From contig NC_135556.1 in the NCBI RefSeq assembly GCF_964340395.1, forward strand, positions 4,547,501-4,611,500: a stretch of 64,000 nucleotides of DNA. The letters are read 5' to 3'. The position numbers and the translations under genes were made by a program. This stretch comes from Glandiceps talaboti (lineage: Eukaryota > Hemichordata > Enteropneusta > Spengelidae). A model generated the notes under the pieces. That model had not been told where the DNA came from. It saw only the letters and a program-made list of their open reading frames with translations, and did no database searches. Positions 36,401-51,400 of the stretch are shown here, piece after piece; the first letter of the stretch is position 1; each line of letters opens with the position of its first letter.

Positions 36401-39400
36401 TACCACTGATAATACAATTATGCTAATCTCCAAAATATTACTTCATTCAGCTACAATCTACTTGTGACATAAGGTTGTCACTACTTGTCATGTGCTTAGT
36501 ACTGACAAAAGACCCTTTAGTTATCTTGTCCTACTTGTCATGTGCTTAGTACTGACAAAAGACCCTTTAGTTAACTTGTACTTTCCATTCGTGAAGGAAA
36601 AATAATATTGGGCAACAAAACCTAATGACCATTTTCAGTAACTTTACAATTCCAAAATCTTCACTTACTTCTTCTGCTTCTTGATTGGCTGTCTGATCTT
36701 CATCTGCCATCTGTGTTCGTGCCATCTTCCTTGGCCTTGGAGTTCCATCCTGAAAGGAATGAATCAAACAATACAGTATAAACTTATTGATGGAATGAAA
36801 TAAAAGTCATTTAGATTTTAATATTTATACTTAAAGTTGCTACTACACAAATTAACCTCTTTGAAAAGATATTACCACTGATAATACAATTATGCTAATC
36901 TCCAAAATATTACTTCATTCAGCTACAATCTACTTGTGACATAAGGTTGTCACTACTTGTCATGTGCTTAGTACTGACAAAAGACCCTTTAGTTAACTTG
37001 TACTTTCCATTGGTGAAGGAAAAATAATATTGGGCAACAAAACCTAATGACCATTTTCATCTACTTGTGACATAAGGTTGTCACTACTTGCCATGTGCTT
37101 AGTACTGACAAAAGACCCTTTAGTTAACTTGTACTTTCAATTAGTGAAGGAAAAATAATATTGGGCAACAAAACCTAATGACCATTTTCAGTAATTTTAC
37201 AATTCTAAAATCTTCACTTACTTCTTCTGCTTCTTGATTAGCTGTCTGATCTTCATCTGCCATCTGTGTTCGTGCCATCTTCCTTGGCCTTGGAGTTCCA
37301 TCCTGAAAGGAATGACTCAAACAATACAGTATAAACTTATTGATGGAATGAAATAAAAGTCATTTAGATTCTAAAGTTTACACTTAAAGTTGCCACTACT
37401 TAAATTAACCATTTTGAAAAGATATTACCACTGATAATAAAATTATGCTAATATCCAAAATATTACTTCATTCAGCTACAATCTACTTGTGACATAAGGT
37501 TGTCACTACTTGCCATGTGCTTAGTACTGACAAAAGACCCTTTAGTTAACTTGTACTTGCCATTAGTGAAGGAAAAATAATATTGGGCAACAAAACCTAA
37601 TGACCATTTTCAGTAATTTTACAATTCCAAAATCTTCACTTACTTCTTCTGCTTCTTGATTAGCTGTCTGATCTTCATCTGCCATCTGTGTTCGTGCCAT
37701 CTTCCTTGGCCTTGGAGTTCCATCCTGAAAGGAATGAATCAAACAATACAGTATAAACTTATTGATGGAATGAAATAAAAGTCATTTAGATTCTAAAGTT
37801 TACACTTAAAGTTGCCACTACTCAAATTAACCATTTTGAAAAGATATTACCACTGATAATAAAATTATGCTAATATCCAAAATATTACTTCATTCAGCTA
37901 CAATCTACTTGTGACATAAGGTTATCTCTACTTGTCATATGCTAAACAGTGAAAAAAGACACATTAGATAACTTGTACTTTCAATTGGTGAAGGTAAAAA
38001 ATATTGGGCAACAAAACCTTTTAGATTCTAACATTTACTCTTGAAGTTGCCAATACTCAACTTAACCTCTTTGAAAAGATATTACCACTTGTTATGAAAT
38101 TATGCTAATCTCCAAAATATTACTTCATTCAGCTATAATCTACTTGTGACATAAGGTTGTCACTACTGACAAAAGACACTTTAGTAAACTTGTACTTTCT
38201 ATTGGTGAAGGAAAAATAATATTGGGCAACAAAACCTAATGACCATTTTCAGTAATTTTACAATTCCAAAATCTTCACTTACTTCTTCTGCTTCTTGATT
38301 AGCTGTCTGATCTTCATCTGCCATCTATGTTCGTGCCATCTTGCTTGGCCTTGGAGTTCCATCCTGAAAGGAATGAATCAAACAATACAGGATAAACTTA
38401 TTGATGGAATGAAATAAAAGTCATTTACATTTTAATATTTACACTTAAAGTTGCAACTACTGAAATTAACCGCTTTGAAAAGATATTACCACTGATAATA
38501 AAATTATGCTACTCTCCAAAATATTACTTCATTCAGCTACAATCTACTTGTGACATAAGGTTGTCACTACTTGCCATGTGCTTAGTACTGACAAAAGACC
38601 CTTTAGTTAACTTGTACTTTCCATTAGTGAAGGAAAAATAATATTGGGCAACAAAACCTAATGACCATTTTCAGTAACTTTACAATTCCAAAATCTTCAC
38701 TTACTTCTTCTGCTTCTTGATTAGCTGTCTGATCTTCATCTGCCATCTGTGATCGTGCCATCTTGCTTGGCCTTGGAGTTCCATCCTGAAAGGAATGAAT
38801 CAAACAATACAGGATAAACTTATTGATGGAATGAAATAAAAGTCATTTACATTTTAATATTTACACTTAAAGTTGCAACTACTGAAATTAACCGCTTTGA
38901 AAAGATATTACCACTGATAATAAAATTATGCTAATATCCAAAATATTACTTCATTCAGCTACAATCTACTTGTGACATAAGGTTGTCACTACTTGCCATG
39001 TGCTTAGTACTGACAAAAGACCCTTTAGTTAACTTGTACTTTCCATTAGTGAAGGAAAAATAATATTGGGCAACAAAACCTAATGACCATTTTCAGTAAT
39101 TTTACAATTCTAAAATCTTCACTTACTTCTTCTGCTTCTTGATTAGCTGTCTGATCTTCATCTGCCATCGTTGTTCGTGCCATCTTCCTTGGCCTTGGAG
39201 TTCCATCCTGAAAGGAATGAATCAAACAATACAGTATAAACTTATTGATAGAATGAAATAAAAGTCATTTAGATTCTAAAGTTTACACTTAAAGTTGCCA
39301 CTACTCAAATTAACCATTTTGAAAAGATATTACCACTGATAATAAAATTATGCTAATATCCAAAATATTACTTCATTCAGCTACAATCTACTTGTGACAT

Positions 39401-42400
39401 AAGGTTATCTCTACTTGTCATGTGCTAAACAGTGAAAAAAGACACATAAGATAACTTGTACTTTCAATTGGTGAAGGAAAAAAATATTGGGCAACAAAAC
39501 CTTTTAGATTCTAACATTTACTCTTGAAGTTGCCAATACTCAACTTAACCTCTTTGAAAAGATATTACCACTTGTTATGAATTTATGCTAATCTCCAAAA
39601 TATTACTTCATTCAGCTATAATCTACTTGTGACATAAGGTTGTCACTACTTGTCATGTGCTTAGTACTGACAAAAGACACTTTAGTAAACTTGTACTTCC
39701 TATTGGTGAAGGAAAAATAATATTGGGCAACAAAACCTAATGACCATTTTCAGTAATTTTACAATTCCAAAATCTTCACTTACTTCTTCTGCTTCTTGAT
39801 TGCCTGTCTGATCTTCATCTGCCATCTGTGTTCGTGCCATCTTCCTTGGCCTTGGAGTTCCATCCTGAAAGGAATGAATCAAACAATACAGTATAAACTT
39901 ATTGATGGAATGAAATAAAAGTCATTTACATTTTAATATTTACACTTAAAGTTGCAACTACTGAAATTAACCTCTTTGAAAAGATATTACCACTGATAAT
40001 AAATTATGCTACTCTCCAAAATATCACTTCATTCAGCTACAATCTACTTGTGACATAAGGTTGTCACTACTTGCCATGTGCTTAGTACTGACAAAAGACC
40101 CTTTAGTTAACTTGTACTTTCCATTAGTGAAGAAAAAATAATATTGGGCAACAAAACCTAATGACCATTTTCAGTAATTTTACAATTCCAAAATCTTCAC
40201 TTACTTCTTCTGCTTCTTGATTAGCTGTCTGATCTTCATCTGCCATCTGTGTTCGTGCCATCTTCCTTGGCCTTGGAGTTCCATCCTGAAAGGAATGAAT
40301 CAAACAATACAGTATAAACTTATTGATGGAATGAAATAAAAGTCATTTAGATTCTAAAGTTTACACTTAAAGTTGCCACTACTCAAATTAACCATTTTGA
40401 AAAGATATTACCACTGATAATAAAATTATGCTAATATCCAAAATATTACTTCATTCAGCTACAATCTACTTATGACATAAGGTTATCTCTACTTGTCATG
40501 TGCTAAACAGTGAAAAAAGACACATTAGATAACTTGTACTTTCAATTGGTGAAGGAAAAAAATATTGGGCAACAAAACCTTTTAGATTCTGACATTTACT
40601 CTTGAAGTTGCCAATACTCAACTTAACGTCTTTGAAAAGATATTACCACTTGTTATGAATTTATGCTAATCTCCAAAATATTACTTCATTCAGCTATAAT
40701 CTACTTGTGACATAAGGTTGTCACTACTGACAAAAGACACTTTAGTAAACTTGTACTTTCTATTGGTGAAGGAAAAATAATATTGGGCAACAAAACCTAA
40801 TGACCATTTTCAGTAATTTTACAATTCCAAAATCTTCACTTACTTCTTCTGCTTCTTGATTAGCTGTCTGATCTTCATCTGCCATCTGTGTTCGTGCCAT
40901 CTTGCTTGGCCTTGGAGTTCCATCCTGAAAGGAATGAATCAAACAATACATGATAAACTTATTGATGGAATGAAATAAAAGTCATTTACATTTTAATATT
41001 TACACTTAAAGTTGCAACTACTGAAATTAACCGCTTTGAAAAGATATTACCACTGATAATAAAATTATGCTACTCTCCAAAATATTACTTCATTCAGCTA
41101 CAATCTACTTGTGACATAAGGTTGTCACTACTTGCCATGTGCTTAGTACTGACAAAAGACCCTTTAGTTAACTTGTACTTTCCATTAGTGAAGGAAAAAT
41201 AATATTGGGCAACAAAACCTAATGACCATTTTCAGTAACTTTACAATTCCAAAATCTTCACTTACTTCTTCTGCTTCTTGATTAGCTGTCTGATCTTCAT
41301 CTGCCATCTGTGTTCGTGCCATCTTGCTTGGCCTTGGAGTTCCATCCTGAAAGGAATGAATCAAACAATACAGGATAAACTTATTGATGGAATGAAATAA
41401 AAGTCATTTACATTTTAATATTTACACTTAAAGTTGCAACTACTGAAATTAACCGCTTTGAAAAGATATTACCACTGATAATAAAATTATGCTAATATCC
41501 AAAATATTACTTCATTCAGCTACAATCTACTTGTGACATAAGGTTGTCACTACTTGCCATGTGCTTAGTACTGACAAAAGACCCTTTAGTTAACTTGTAC
41601 TTTCCATTAGTGAAGGAAAAATAATATTGGGCAACAAAACCTAATGACCATTTTCAGTAATTTTACAATTCCAAAATCTTCACTTACTTCTTCTGCTTCT
41701 TGATTAGCTGTCTGATCTTCTTCTGCCATCGTTGTTCGTGCCATCTTCCTTGGCCTTGGAGTTCCATCCTGAAAGGAATGAATCAAACAATACAGTATAA
41801 ACTTATTGATAGAATGAAATAAAAGTCATTTAGATTCTAAAGTTTACACTTAAAGTTGCCACTACTCAAATTAACCATTTTGAAAAGATATTACCACTGA
41901 TAATAAAATTATGCTAATATCCAAAATATTACTTCATTCAGCTACAATCTACTTGTGACATAAGGTTATCTCTACTTGTCATGTGCTAAACAGTGAAAAA
42001 AGACACATTAGATAACTTGTACTTTCAATTGGTGAAGGAAAAAAATATTGGGCAACAAAACCTTTTAGATTCTAACATTTACTCTTGAAGTTGCCAATAC
42101 TCAACTTAACCTCTTTGAAAAGATATTACCACTTGTTATGAATTTATGCTAATCTCCAAAATATTACTTCATTCAGCTATAATCTACTTGTGACATAAGG
42201 TTGTCACTACTTGTCATGTGCTTAGTACTGACAAAAGACACTTTAGTAAACTTGTACTTCCTATTGGTGAAGGAAAAATAATATTGGGCAACAAAACCTA
42301 ATGACCATTTTCAGTAATTTTACAATTCCAAAATCTTCACTTACTTCTTCTGCTTCTTGATTGCCTGTCTGATGTTCATCTGCCATCTGTGTTCGTGCCA

Positions 42401-45400
42401 TCTTCCTTGGCCTTGGAGTTCCATCCTGAAAGGAATGAATCAAACAATACAGTATAAACTTATTGATGGAATGAAATAAAAGTCATTTACATTTTAATAC
42501 TTACACTTAAAGTTGCAACTACTGAAATTAACCTCTTTGAAAAGATATTACCACTGATAATAAAATTATGCTACTCTCCAAAATATTACTTCATTCAGCT
42601 ACAATCTACTTGTGACATAAGGTTGTCACTACTTGCCATGTGCTTAGTACTGACAAAATACCCTTTAGTTAACTTGTACTTTCCATTAGTAAAGGAAAAA
42701 TAATATTGGGCAACAAAACCTAATGACCATTTTCAGTAATTTTACAATTCCAAAATCTTCACTTACTTCTTCTGCTTCTTGATTAGCTGTCTGATCTTCA
42801 TCTGCCATCTGTGTTCGTGCCATCTTCCTTGGCCTTGGAGTTCCATCCTGAAAGGAATGAATCAAACAATACAGTATAAACTTATTGATGGAATGAAATA
42901 AAAGTCATTTAGATTCTAAAGTTTACACTTAAAGTTGCCACTACTCAAATTAACCATTTTGAAAAGATATTACCACTGATAATAAAATTATGCTAATATC
43001 CAAAATATTACTTCATTCAGCTACAATCTACTTATGACATAAGGTTATCTCTACTTGTCATGTGCTAAACAGTGAAAAAAGACACATTAGATAACTTGTA
43101 CTTTCAATTGGTGAAGGAAAAAAATATTGGGCAACAAAACCTTTTAGATTCTAACATTTACTCTTGAAGTTGCCAATACTCAACTTAACCTCTTTGAAAA
43201 GATATTACCACTTGTTATGAATTTATGCTAATCTCCAAAATATTACTTCATTCAGCTATAATCTACTTGTGACATAAGGTTGTCACGACTTGTCATGTGC
43301 TTAGTACTGACAAAAGACACTTTAGTAAACTTGTACTTCCTATTGGTGAAGGAAAAATAATATTGGGCAACAAAACCTAATGACCATTTTCAGTAACTTT
43401 ACAATTCCAAAATCTTCACTTACTTCTTCTGCTTCTTGATTGCCTGTCTGATCTTCATCTGCCATCTAGGTTCGTGCCATCTTCCTTGGCCTTGGAGTTC
43501 CATCCTGAAAGGAATGAATCAAACAATACAGGATAAACTTATTGATGGAATGAAATAAAAGTCATTTACAATTTAATATTTACACTTAAAGTTGCAACTA
43601 CTGAAATTAACCTCTTTGAAAAGATATTACCACTGATAATAAAATTATGCTAATATCCAAAATATTACTTCATTCAGCTACAATCTACTTGTGACATAAG
43701 GTTATCTCTACTTGTCATGTGCTAAACAGTGAAAAAAGACACATTAGATAACTTGTACTTTCAATTGGTGAAGGAAAAAAATATTGGGCAACAAAACCTT
43801 TTAGATTCTAACATTTACTCTTGAAGTAGCCAATACTCAACTTAACCTCTTTGAAAAGATATTCCAACTTGTTATGAATTTATGCTAATCTCCAAAATAT
43901 TACTTCATTCAGCTATAATCTACTTGTGACATAAGGTTGTCACTACTTGCCATGTGCTTAGTACTGATAAAAGACACTTTAGTAAACTTGTACTTTCTAT
44001 TGGTGAAGGAAAAATAATATTGGGCAACAAAACCTAATGACCATTTTCAGTAATTTTACAATTCCAAACTCTTCACTTACTTCTTCTGCTTCTTGATTAC
44101 CTGTCTGATCTTCATCTGCCATCTGTGTTCGTGCCATCTTCCTTGGCCTTGGAGTTCCATCCTGAAAGGAATGAATCAAACAATACAGTATAAACTTATT
44201 GATGGTATGAAATAAAAGTCATTTAGATTTTAATATTTACACACTTAAAGTTGCAACTACTGAAATTAACCTCTTTGAAAAGATATTACCACTGATAATA
44301 AAATTATGCTACTCTCCAAAATATTACTTCATTCAGCTACAATCTACTTGTGACATAAGGTTGTCACTACTTGCCATGTGCTTAGTACTGACAAAAGACC
44401 CTTTAGTTAACTTGTACTTTCCATTAGTGAAGAAAAAAATATTGGGCAACAAAACCTTTTAGATTCTAATATTTACTCTTGAAGTTGCCAATACTCAACT
44501 TAACCTCTTTGAACAGATATTACCACTTGTTATGAAATTATGCTAATCTCCAAAATATTACTTCATTCAGCTATAATCTACTTGTGACATAAGGTTGTCA
44601 CTACTTGTCATGTGCTTAGTACTGACAAAAGACACTTTAGTAAACTTGTACTTTCTATTGGTGAAGGAAAAATAATATTGGGCAACAAAACCTAATGACC
44701 ATTTTCAGTAATTTTACAATTCCAAACTCTTCACTTACTTCTTCTGCTTCTTGATTGCCTGTCTGATCTTCATCAGCCATCTGTGTTCGTGCCATCTTGC
44801 TTGGCCTTGGAGTTCCATCCTGAAAGGAATGAATCAAACAATACAGGATAAACTTATTGATGGAATGAAATAAAAGTCATTTACATTTTAATATTTACTC
44901 TTAAAGTTGCAACTACTGAAATTAACCTCTTTGAAAAGATATTACCACTGATAATAAAATTATGCTACTCTCCAAAATATTACTTCATTCAGCTACAATC
45001 TACTTGTGACATAAGGTTGTCACTACTTGCCATGTGCTTAGTACTGACAAAAGACCCTTTAGTTAACTTGTACTTTCTATTAGTGAAGGAAAAATAATAT
45101 TGGGCAACAAAACCTAATGACCATTTTCAATAATTTTACAATTCCAAAATCTTCACTTACTTCTTCTGCTTCTTGATTAGCTGTCTGATCTTCATCTGCC
45201 ATCTGTGTTCGTGCTATCTTCCTTGGCCTTGGAGTTCCATCCTGAAAGGAATGAATCAAACAATACAGGATAAACTTATTGATGGAATGAAATAAAAGTC
45301 ATTTACATTTTAATATTTACACTTAAAGTTGCAACTACTGAAATTAACCTCTTTGAAAAGATATTACCACTGATAACAAAATTATGCTACTCTCCAAAAT

Positions 45401-48400
45401 ATTACTTCATTCAGCTACAATCTACTTGTGACATAAGGTTGTCACTACTTGCCATGTGCTTAGTACTGACAAAAGACCCTTTAGTTAACTTGTACTTTCC
45501 ATTAGTGAAGGAAAAATAATATTGGGCAACAAAACCTAATGACCATTTTCAGTAATTTTACAATTCCAAAATCTTCACTTACTTCTTCTGCTTCTTGATT
45601 AGCTGTCTGATCTTCATCTGCCATCTGTGTTCGTGCCATCTTCCTTGGCCTTGGAGTTCCATCCTGAAAGGAATGAATCAAACAATACAGTATAAACTTA
45701 TTGATGGAATGAAATAAAAGTCATTTAGATTCTAAAGTTTACACTTAAAGTTGCCACTACTCAAATTAACCATTTTGAAAAGATATTACCACTGATAATA
45801 AAATTATGCTAATATCCAAAATATTACCTTATTCAGCTACAATCTACTTGTGACATAAGGTTATCTCTACTTGTCATGTGCTAAACAGTGAAAAAAGACA
45901 CATTAGATAACTTGTACTTTCAATTGGTGAAGGAAAAAAATATTGGGCAACAAAACCTTTTAGATTCTAACATTTACTCTTGAAGTTGCCAATACTCAAC
46001 TTAACCTCTTTGAAAAGATATTACCACTTGTTATGAAATTATGCTAATCTCCAAAATATTACTTCATTCAGCTATAATCTACTTGTGACATAAGGTTGTC
46101 ACTACTTGTCATGTGCTTAGTACTGACAAAAGACACTTTAGTAAACTTGTACTTTCTATTGGTGAAGGAAAAATAATATTGGGCAACAAAACCTAATGAC
46201 CATTTTCAGTAATTTTACAATTCCAAAATCTTCACTTACTTCTTCTGCTTCTTGATTGCCTGTCTGATCTTCATCTGCCATCTGTGTTCGTGCCATCTTG
46301 CTTGGCCTTGGAGTTCCATCCTGAAAGGAATGAATCAAACAATACAGGATAAACTTATTGATCGAATGAAATAAAAGTCATTTACATTTTAATATTTACA
46401 CTTAAAGTTTCAACTACTGAAATTAACCTCTTTGAAAAGATATTACCACTGATAATAAAATTATGCTACTCTCCAAAATATTACTTCATTCAGCTACAAT
46501 CTACTTGTGACATAAGGTTGTCACTACTTGCCATGTGCTTAGTACTGACAAAAGACCCTTTAGTTAACTTGTACTTTCTATTAGTGAAGGAAAAATAATA
46601 TTGGGCAACAAAACCTAATGACCATTTTCAATAATTTTACAATTCCAAAATCTTCACTTACTTCTTCTGCTTCTTGATTAGCTGTCTGATCTTCATCTGC
46701 CATCTGTGTTCGTGCCATCTTGCTTGGCCTTGGAGTTCCATCCTGAAAGGAATGAATCAAACAATACAGGATAAACTTATTGATCGAATGAAATAAAAGT
46801 CATTTACATTTTAATATTTACACTTAAAGTTGCAACTACTGAAATTAACCTCTTTGAAAAGATATTACCACTGATAATAAAATTATGCTACTCTCCAAAA
46901 TATTACTTCATTCAGCTACAATCTACTTGTGACATAAGGTTGTCACTACTTGCCATGTGCTTAGTACTGACAAAAGACCCTTTAGTTAACTTGTACTTTC
47001 CATTAGTGAAGGAAAAATAATATTGGGCAACAAAACCTAATGACCATTTTCAGTAATTTTACAATTCCAAAATCTTCACTTACTTCTTCTGCTTCTTGAT
47101 TAGCTGTCTGATCTTCATCTGCCATCTGTGTTCGTGCCATCTTGCTTGGCCTTGGAGTTCCATCCTGAAAGGAATGAATCAAACAATACAGTATAAACTT
47201 ATTGATGGAATGAAATAAAAGTCATTTAGATTCTAAAGTTTACACTTAAAGTTGCCACTACTCAAATTAACCATTTTGAAAAGATATTACCACTGATAAT
47301 AAAATTATGCTAATATCCAAAATATTACCTTATTCAGCTAGAATCTACTTGTGACATAAGGTTATCTCTACTTGTCATGTGCTAAACAGTGAAAAAAGAC
47401 ACATTAGATAACTTGTACTTTCAATTGGTGAAGGAAAAAAATATTGGGCAACAAAACCTTTTAGATTCTAACATTTACTCTTGAAGTTGCCAATACTCAA
47501 CTTAACCTCTTTGAAAAGATATTACCACTTGTTATGAAATTATGCTAATCTCCAAAATATTACTTCATTCAGCTATAATCTACTTGTGACATAAGGTTGT
47601 CACTACTTGTCATGTGCTTAGTACTGACAAAAGACACTTTAGTAAACTTGTACTTTCTATTGGTGAAGGAAAAATAATATTGGGCAACAAAACCTAATGA
47701 CCATTTTCAGTAATTTTACAATTCCAAAATCTTCACTTACTTCTTCTGCTTCTTGATTGCCTGTCTGATCTTCATCTGCCATCTGTGTTCGTGCCATCTT
47801 GCTTGGCCTTGGAGTTCCATCCTGAAAGGAATGAATCAAACAATACAGGATAAACTTATTGATGGAATGAAATAAAAGTCATTTACATTTTAATATTTAC
47901 ACTTAAAGTTGCAACTACTGAAATTAACCTCTTTGAAAAGATATTACCACTGATAATAAAATTATGCTACTCTCCAAAATATTACTTCATTCAGCTATAA
48001 TCTACTTGTGACATAAGGTTGTCACTACTTGCCATGTGCTTAGTACTGACAAAAGACCCTTTAGTTAACTTGTACTTTCTATTAGTGAAGGAAAAATAAT
48101 ATTGGGCAACAAAACCTAATGACCATTTTCAATAATTTTACAATTCCAAAATCTTCACTTACTTCTTCTGCTTCTTGATTAGCTGTCTGATCTTCATCTG
48201 CCATCTGTGTTCGTGCCATCTTGCTTGGCCTTGGAGTTCCATCCTGAAAGGAATGAATCAAACAATACAGGATAAACTTATTGATGGAATGAAATAAAAG
48301 TCATTTACATTTTAATATTTACACTTAAAGTTGCAACTACTGAAATTAACCTCTTTGAAAAGATATTACCACTGATAATAAAATTATGCTACTCTCCAAA

Positions 48401-51400
48401 ATATTACTTCATTCAGCTACAATCTACTTGTGACATAAGGTTGTCACTACTTGCCATGTGCTTAGTACTGACAAAAGACCCTTTAGTTAACTTGTACTTT
48501 CCATTAGTGAAGGAAAAATAATATTGGGCAACAAAACCTAATGACCATTTTCAGTAATTTTACAATTCCAAAATCTGCACTTACTTCTTCTGCTTCTTGA
48601 TTGCCTGTCTGATCTTCATCTGCCATCTGTGTTCGTGCCATCTTGCTTGGCCTTGGAGTTCCATCCTGAAAGGAATGAATCAAACAATACAGGATAAACT
48701 TATTGATGGAATGAAATAAAAGTCATTTACATTTTAATATTTACACTTAAAGTTGCAACTACTGAAATTAACCTCTTTGAAAAGATATTACCACTGATAA
48801 TAAAATTATGCTACTCTCCAAAATATTACTTCATTCAGCTATAATCTACTTGTGACATAAGGTTGTCATTACTTGCCATGTGCTTAGTACTGACAAAAGA
48901 CCCTTTAGTTAACTTGTACTTTCTATTAGTGAAGGAAAAATAATATTGGGCAACAAAACCTAATGACCATTTTCAGTAATTTTACAATTCCAAAATCTTC
49001 ACTTACTTCTTCTGCTTCTTGATTAGCTGTCTGATCTTCATCTGCCATCTGTGTTCGTGCCATCTTGCTTGGCCTTGGAGTTCCATCCTGAAAGGAATGA
49101 ATCAAACAATACAGTATAAACTTATTGATGGAATGAAATAAAAGTCATTTAGATTCTAAAGTTTACACTTAAAGTTGCCACTACTCAAATTAACCATTTT
49201 GAAAAGATATTACCACTGATAATAAAATTATGCTAATATCCAAAATATTACCTTATTCAGCTACAATCTACTTGTGACATAAGGTTATCTCTACTTGTCA
49301 TGTGCTAAACAGTGAAAAAAGACACATTAGATAACTTGTACTTTCAATTGGTGAAGGAAAAAAATATTGGGCAACAAAACCTTTTAGATTCTAATATTTA
49401 CTCTTGAAGTTGCCAATACTCAACTTAACCTCTTTGAACAGATATTACCACTTGTTATGAAATTATGCTAATCTCCAAAATATTACTTCATTCAGCTATA
49501 ATCTACTTGTGACATAAGGTTGTCACTACTTGTCATGTGCTTAGTACTGACAAAAGACACTTTAGTAAACTTGTACTTTCTATTAGTGAAGGAAAAATAA
49601 TATTGGGCAACAAAACGTAATGACCATTTTCAATAATTTTACAATTCCAAAATCTTCACTTACTTCTTCTGCTTCTTGATTGCCTGTCTGATCTTTATCA
49701 GCCATCTGTGTTCGTGCCATCTTGCTTGGCCTTGGAGTTCCATCCTGAAAGGAATGAATCAAACAATACAGGATAAACTTATTGATGGAATGAAATAAAA
49801 GTCATTTAGATTCTAAAGTTTACACTTAAAGTTGCAACTACTGAAATTAACCTCTTTGAAAAGATATTACCACTGATAATAAAATTATGCTACTCTCCAA
49901 AATATTACTTCATTCAGCTACAATCTACTTGTGACATAAGGTTGTCACTACTTGCCATGTGCTTAGTACTGACAAAAGACCCTTTAGTTAACTTGTACTT
50001 TCCATTAGTGAAGGAAAAATAATATTGGGCAACAAAACCTAATGACCATTTTCAGTAATTTTACAATTCCAAAATCTTCACTTACTTCTTCTGCTTCTTG
50101 ATTAGCTGTCTGATCTTCATCTGCCATCTGTGTTCGTGCCATCTTCCTTGGCCTTGGAGTTCCATCCTGAAAGGAATGAATCAAACAATACAGTATAAAC
50201 TTATTGATGGAATGAAATAAAAGTCATTTAGATTCTAAAGTTTACACTTAAAGTTGCCACTACTCAAATTAACCATTTTGAAAAGATATTACCACTGATA
50301 ATAAAATTATGCTAATATCCAAAATATTACCTTATTCAGCTACAATCTACTTGTGACATAAGGTTATCTCTACTTGTCATGTGCTAAACAGTGAAAAAAG
50401 ACACATTAGATAACTTGTACTTTCAATTGGTGAAGGAAAAAAATATTGGGCAACAAAACCTTTTAGATTCTAACATTTACTCTTGAAGTTGCCAATACTC
50501 AACTTAACCTCTTTGAAAAGATATTACCACTTGTTATGAAATTATGCTAATCTCCAAAATATTACTTCATTCAGCTATAATCTACTTGTGACATAAGGTT
50601 GTCACTACTTGTCATGTGCTTAGTACTGACAAAAGACACTTTAGTAAACTTGTACTTTCTATTGGTGAAGGAAAAATAATATTGGGCAACAAAACCTAAT
50701 GACCATTTTCAGTAATTTTACAATTCCAAAATCTTCACTTACTTCTTCTGCTTCTTGATTGCCTGTCTGATCTTCATCTGCCATCTGTGTTCGTGCCATC
50801 TTGCTTGGCCTTGGAGTTCCATCCTGAAAGGAATGAATCAAACAATACAGGATAAACTTATTGATGGAATGAAATAAAAGTCATTTACATTTTAATATTT
50901 ACACTTAAAGTTGCAACTACTGAAATTAACCATTTTGAAAAGATATTACCACTGATAATAAAATTATGCTACTCTCCAAAATATTACTTCATTCAGCTAC
51001 AATCTACTTGTGACATAAGGTTGTCACTACTTGCCATGTGCTTAGTACTGACAAAAGACCCTTTAGTTAACTTGTACTTTCCATTAGTGAAGGAAAAATA
51101 ATATTGGGCAACAAAACCTAATGACCATTTTCAGTAATTTTACAATTCCAAAATCTTCACTTACTTCTTCTGCTTCTTGATTAGCTGTCTGATCTTAATC
51201 TGCCATCTGTGTTCGTGCCATCTTCCTTGGCCTTGGAGTTCCATCCTGAAAGGAATGAATCAAACAATACAGTATAAACTTATTGATAGAATGAAATAAA
51301 AGTCATCTAGATTCTAAAGTTTACACTTAAAGTTGCCACTACTCAAATTAACCATTTTGAAAAGATATTACCACTGATAATAAAATTATGCTAATATCCA

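Noticed and set aside
39700-39882. Repeated 60-codon minus-strand frames beginning MIHSFQDGTP across the cassette array
   Set aside because: They run from intron through the 81-nt cassette across both splice sites into the next intron; the splice signals indicate that only the cassette could be coding.
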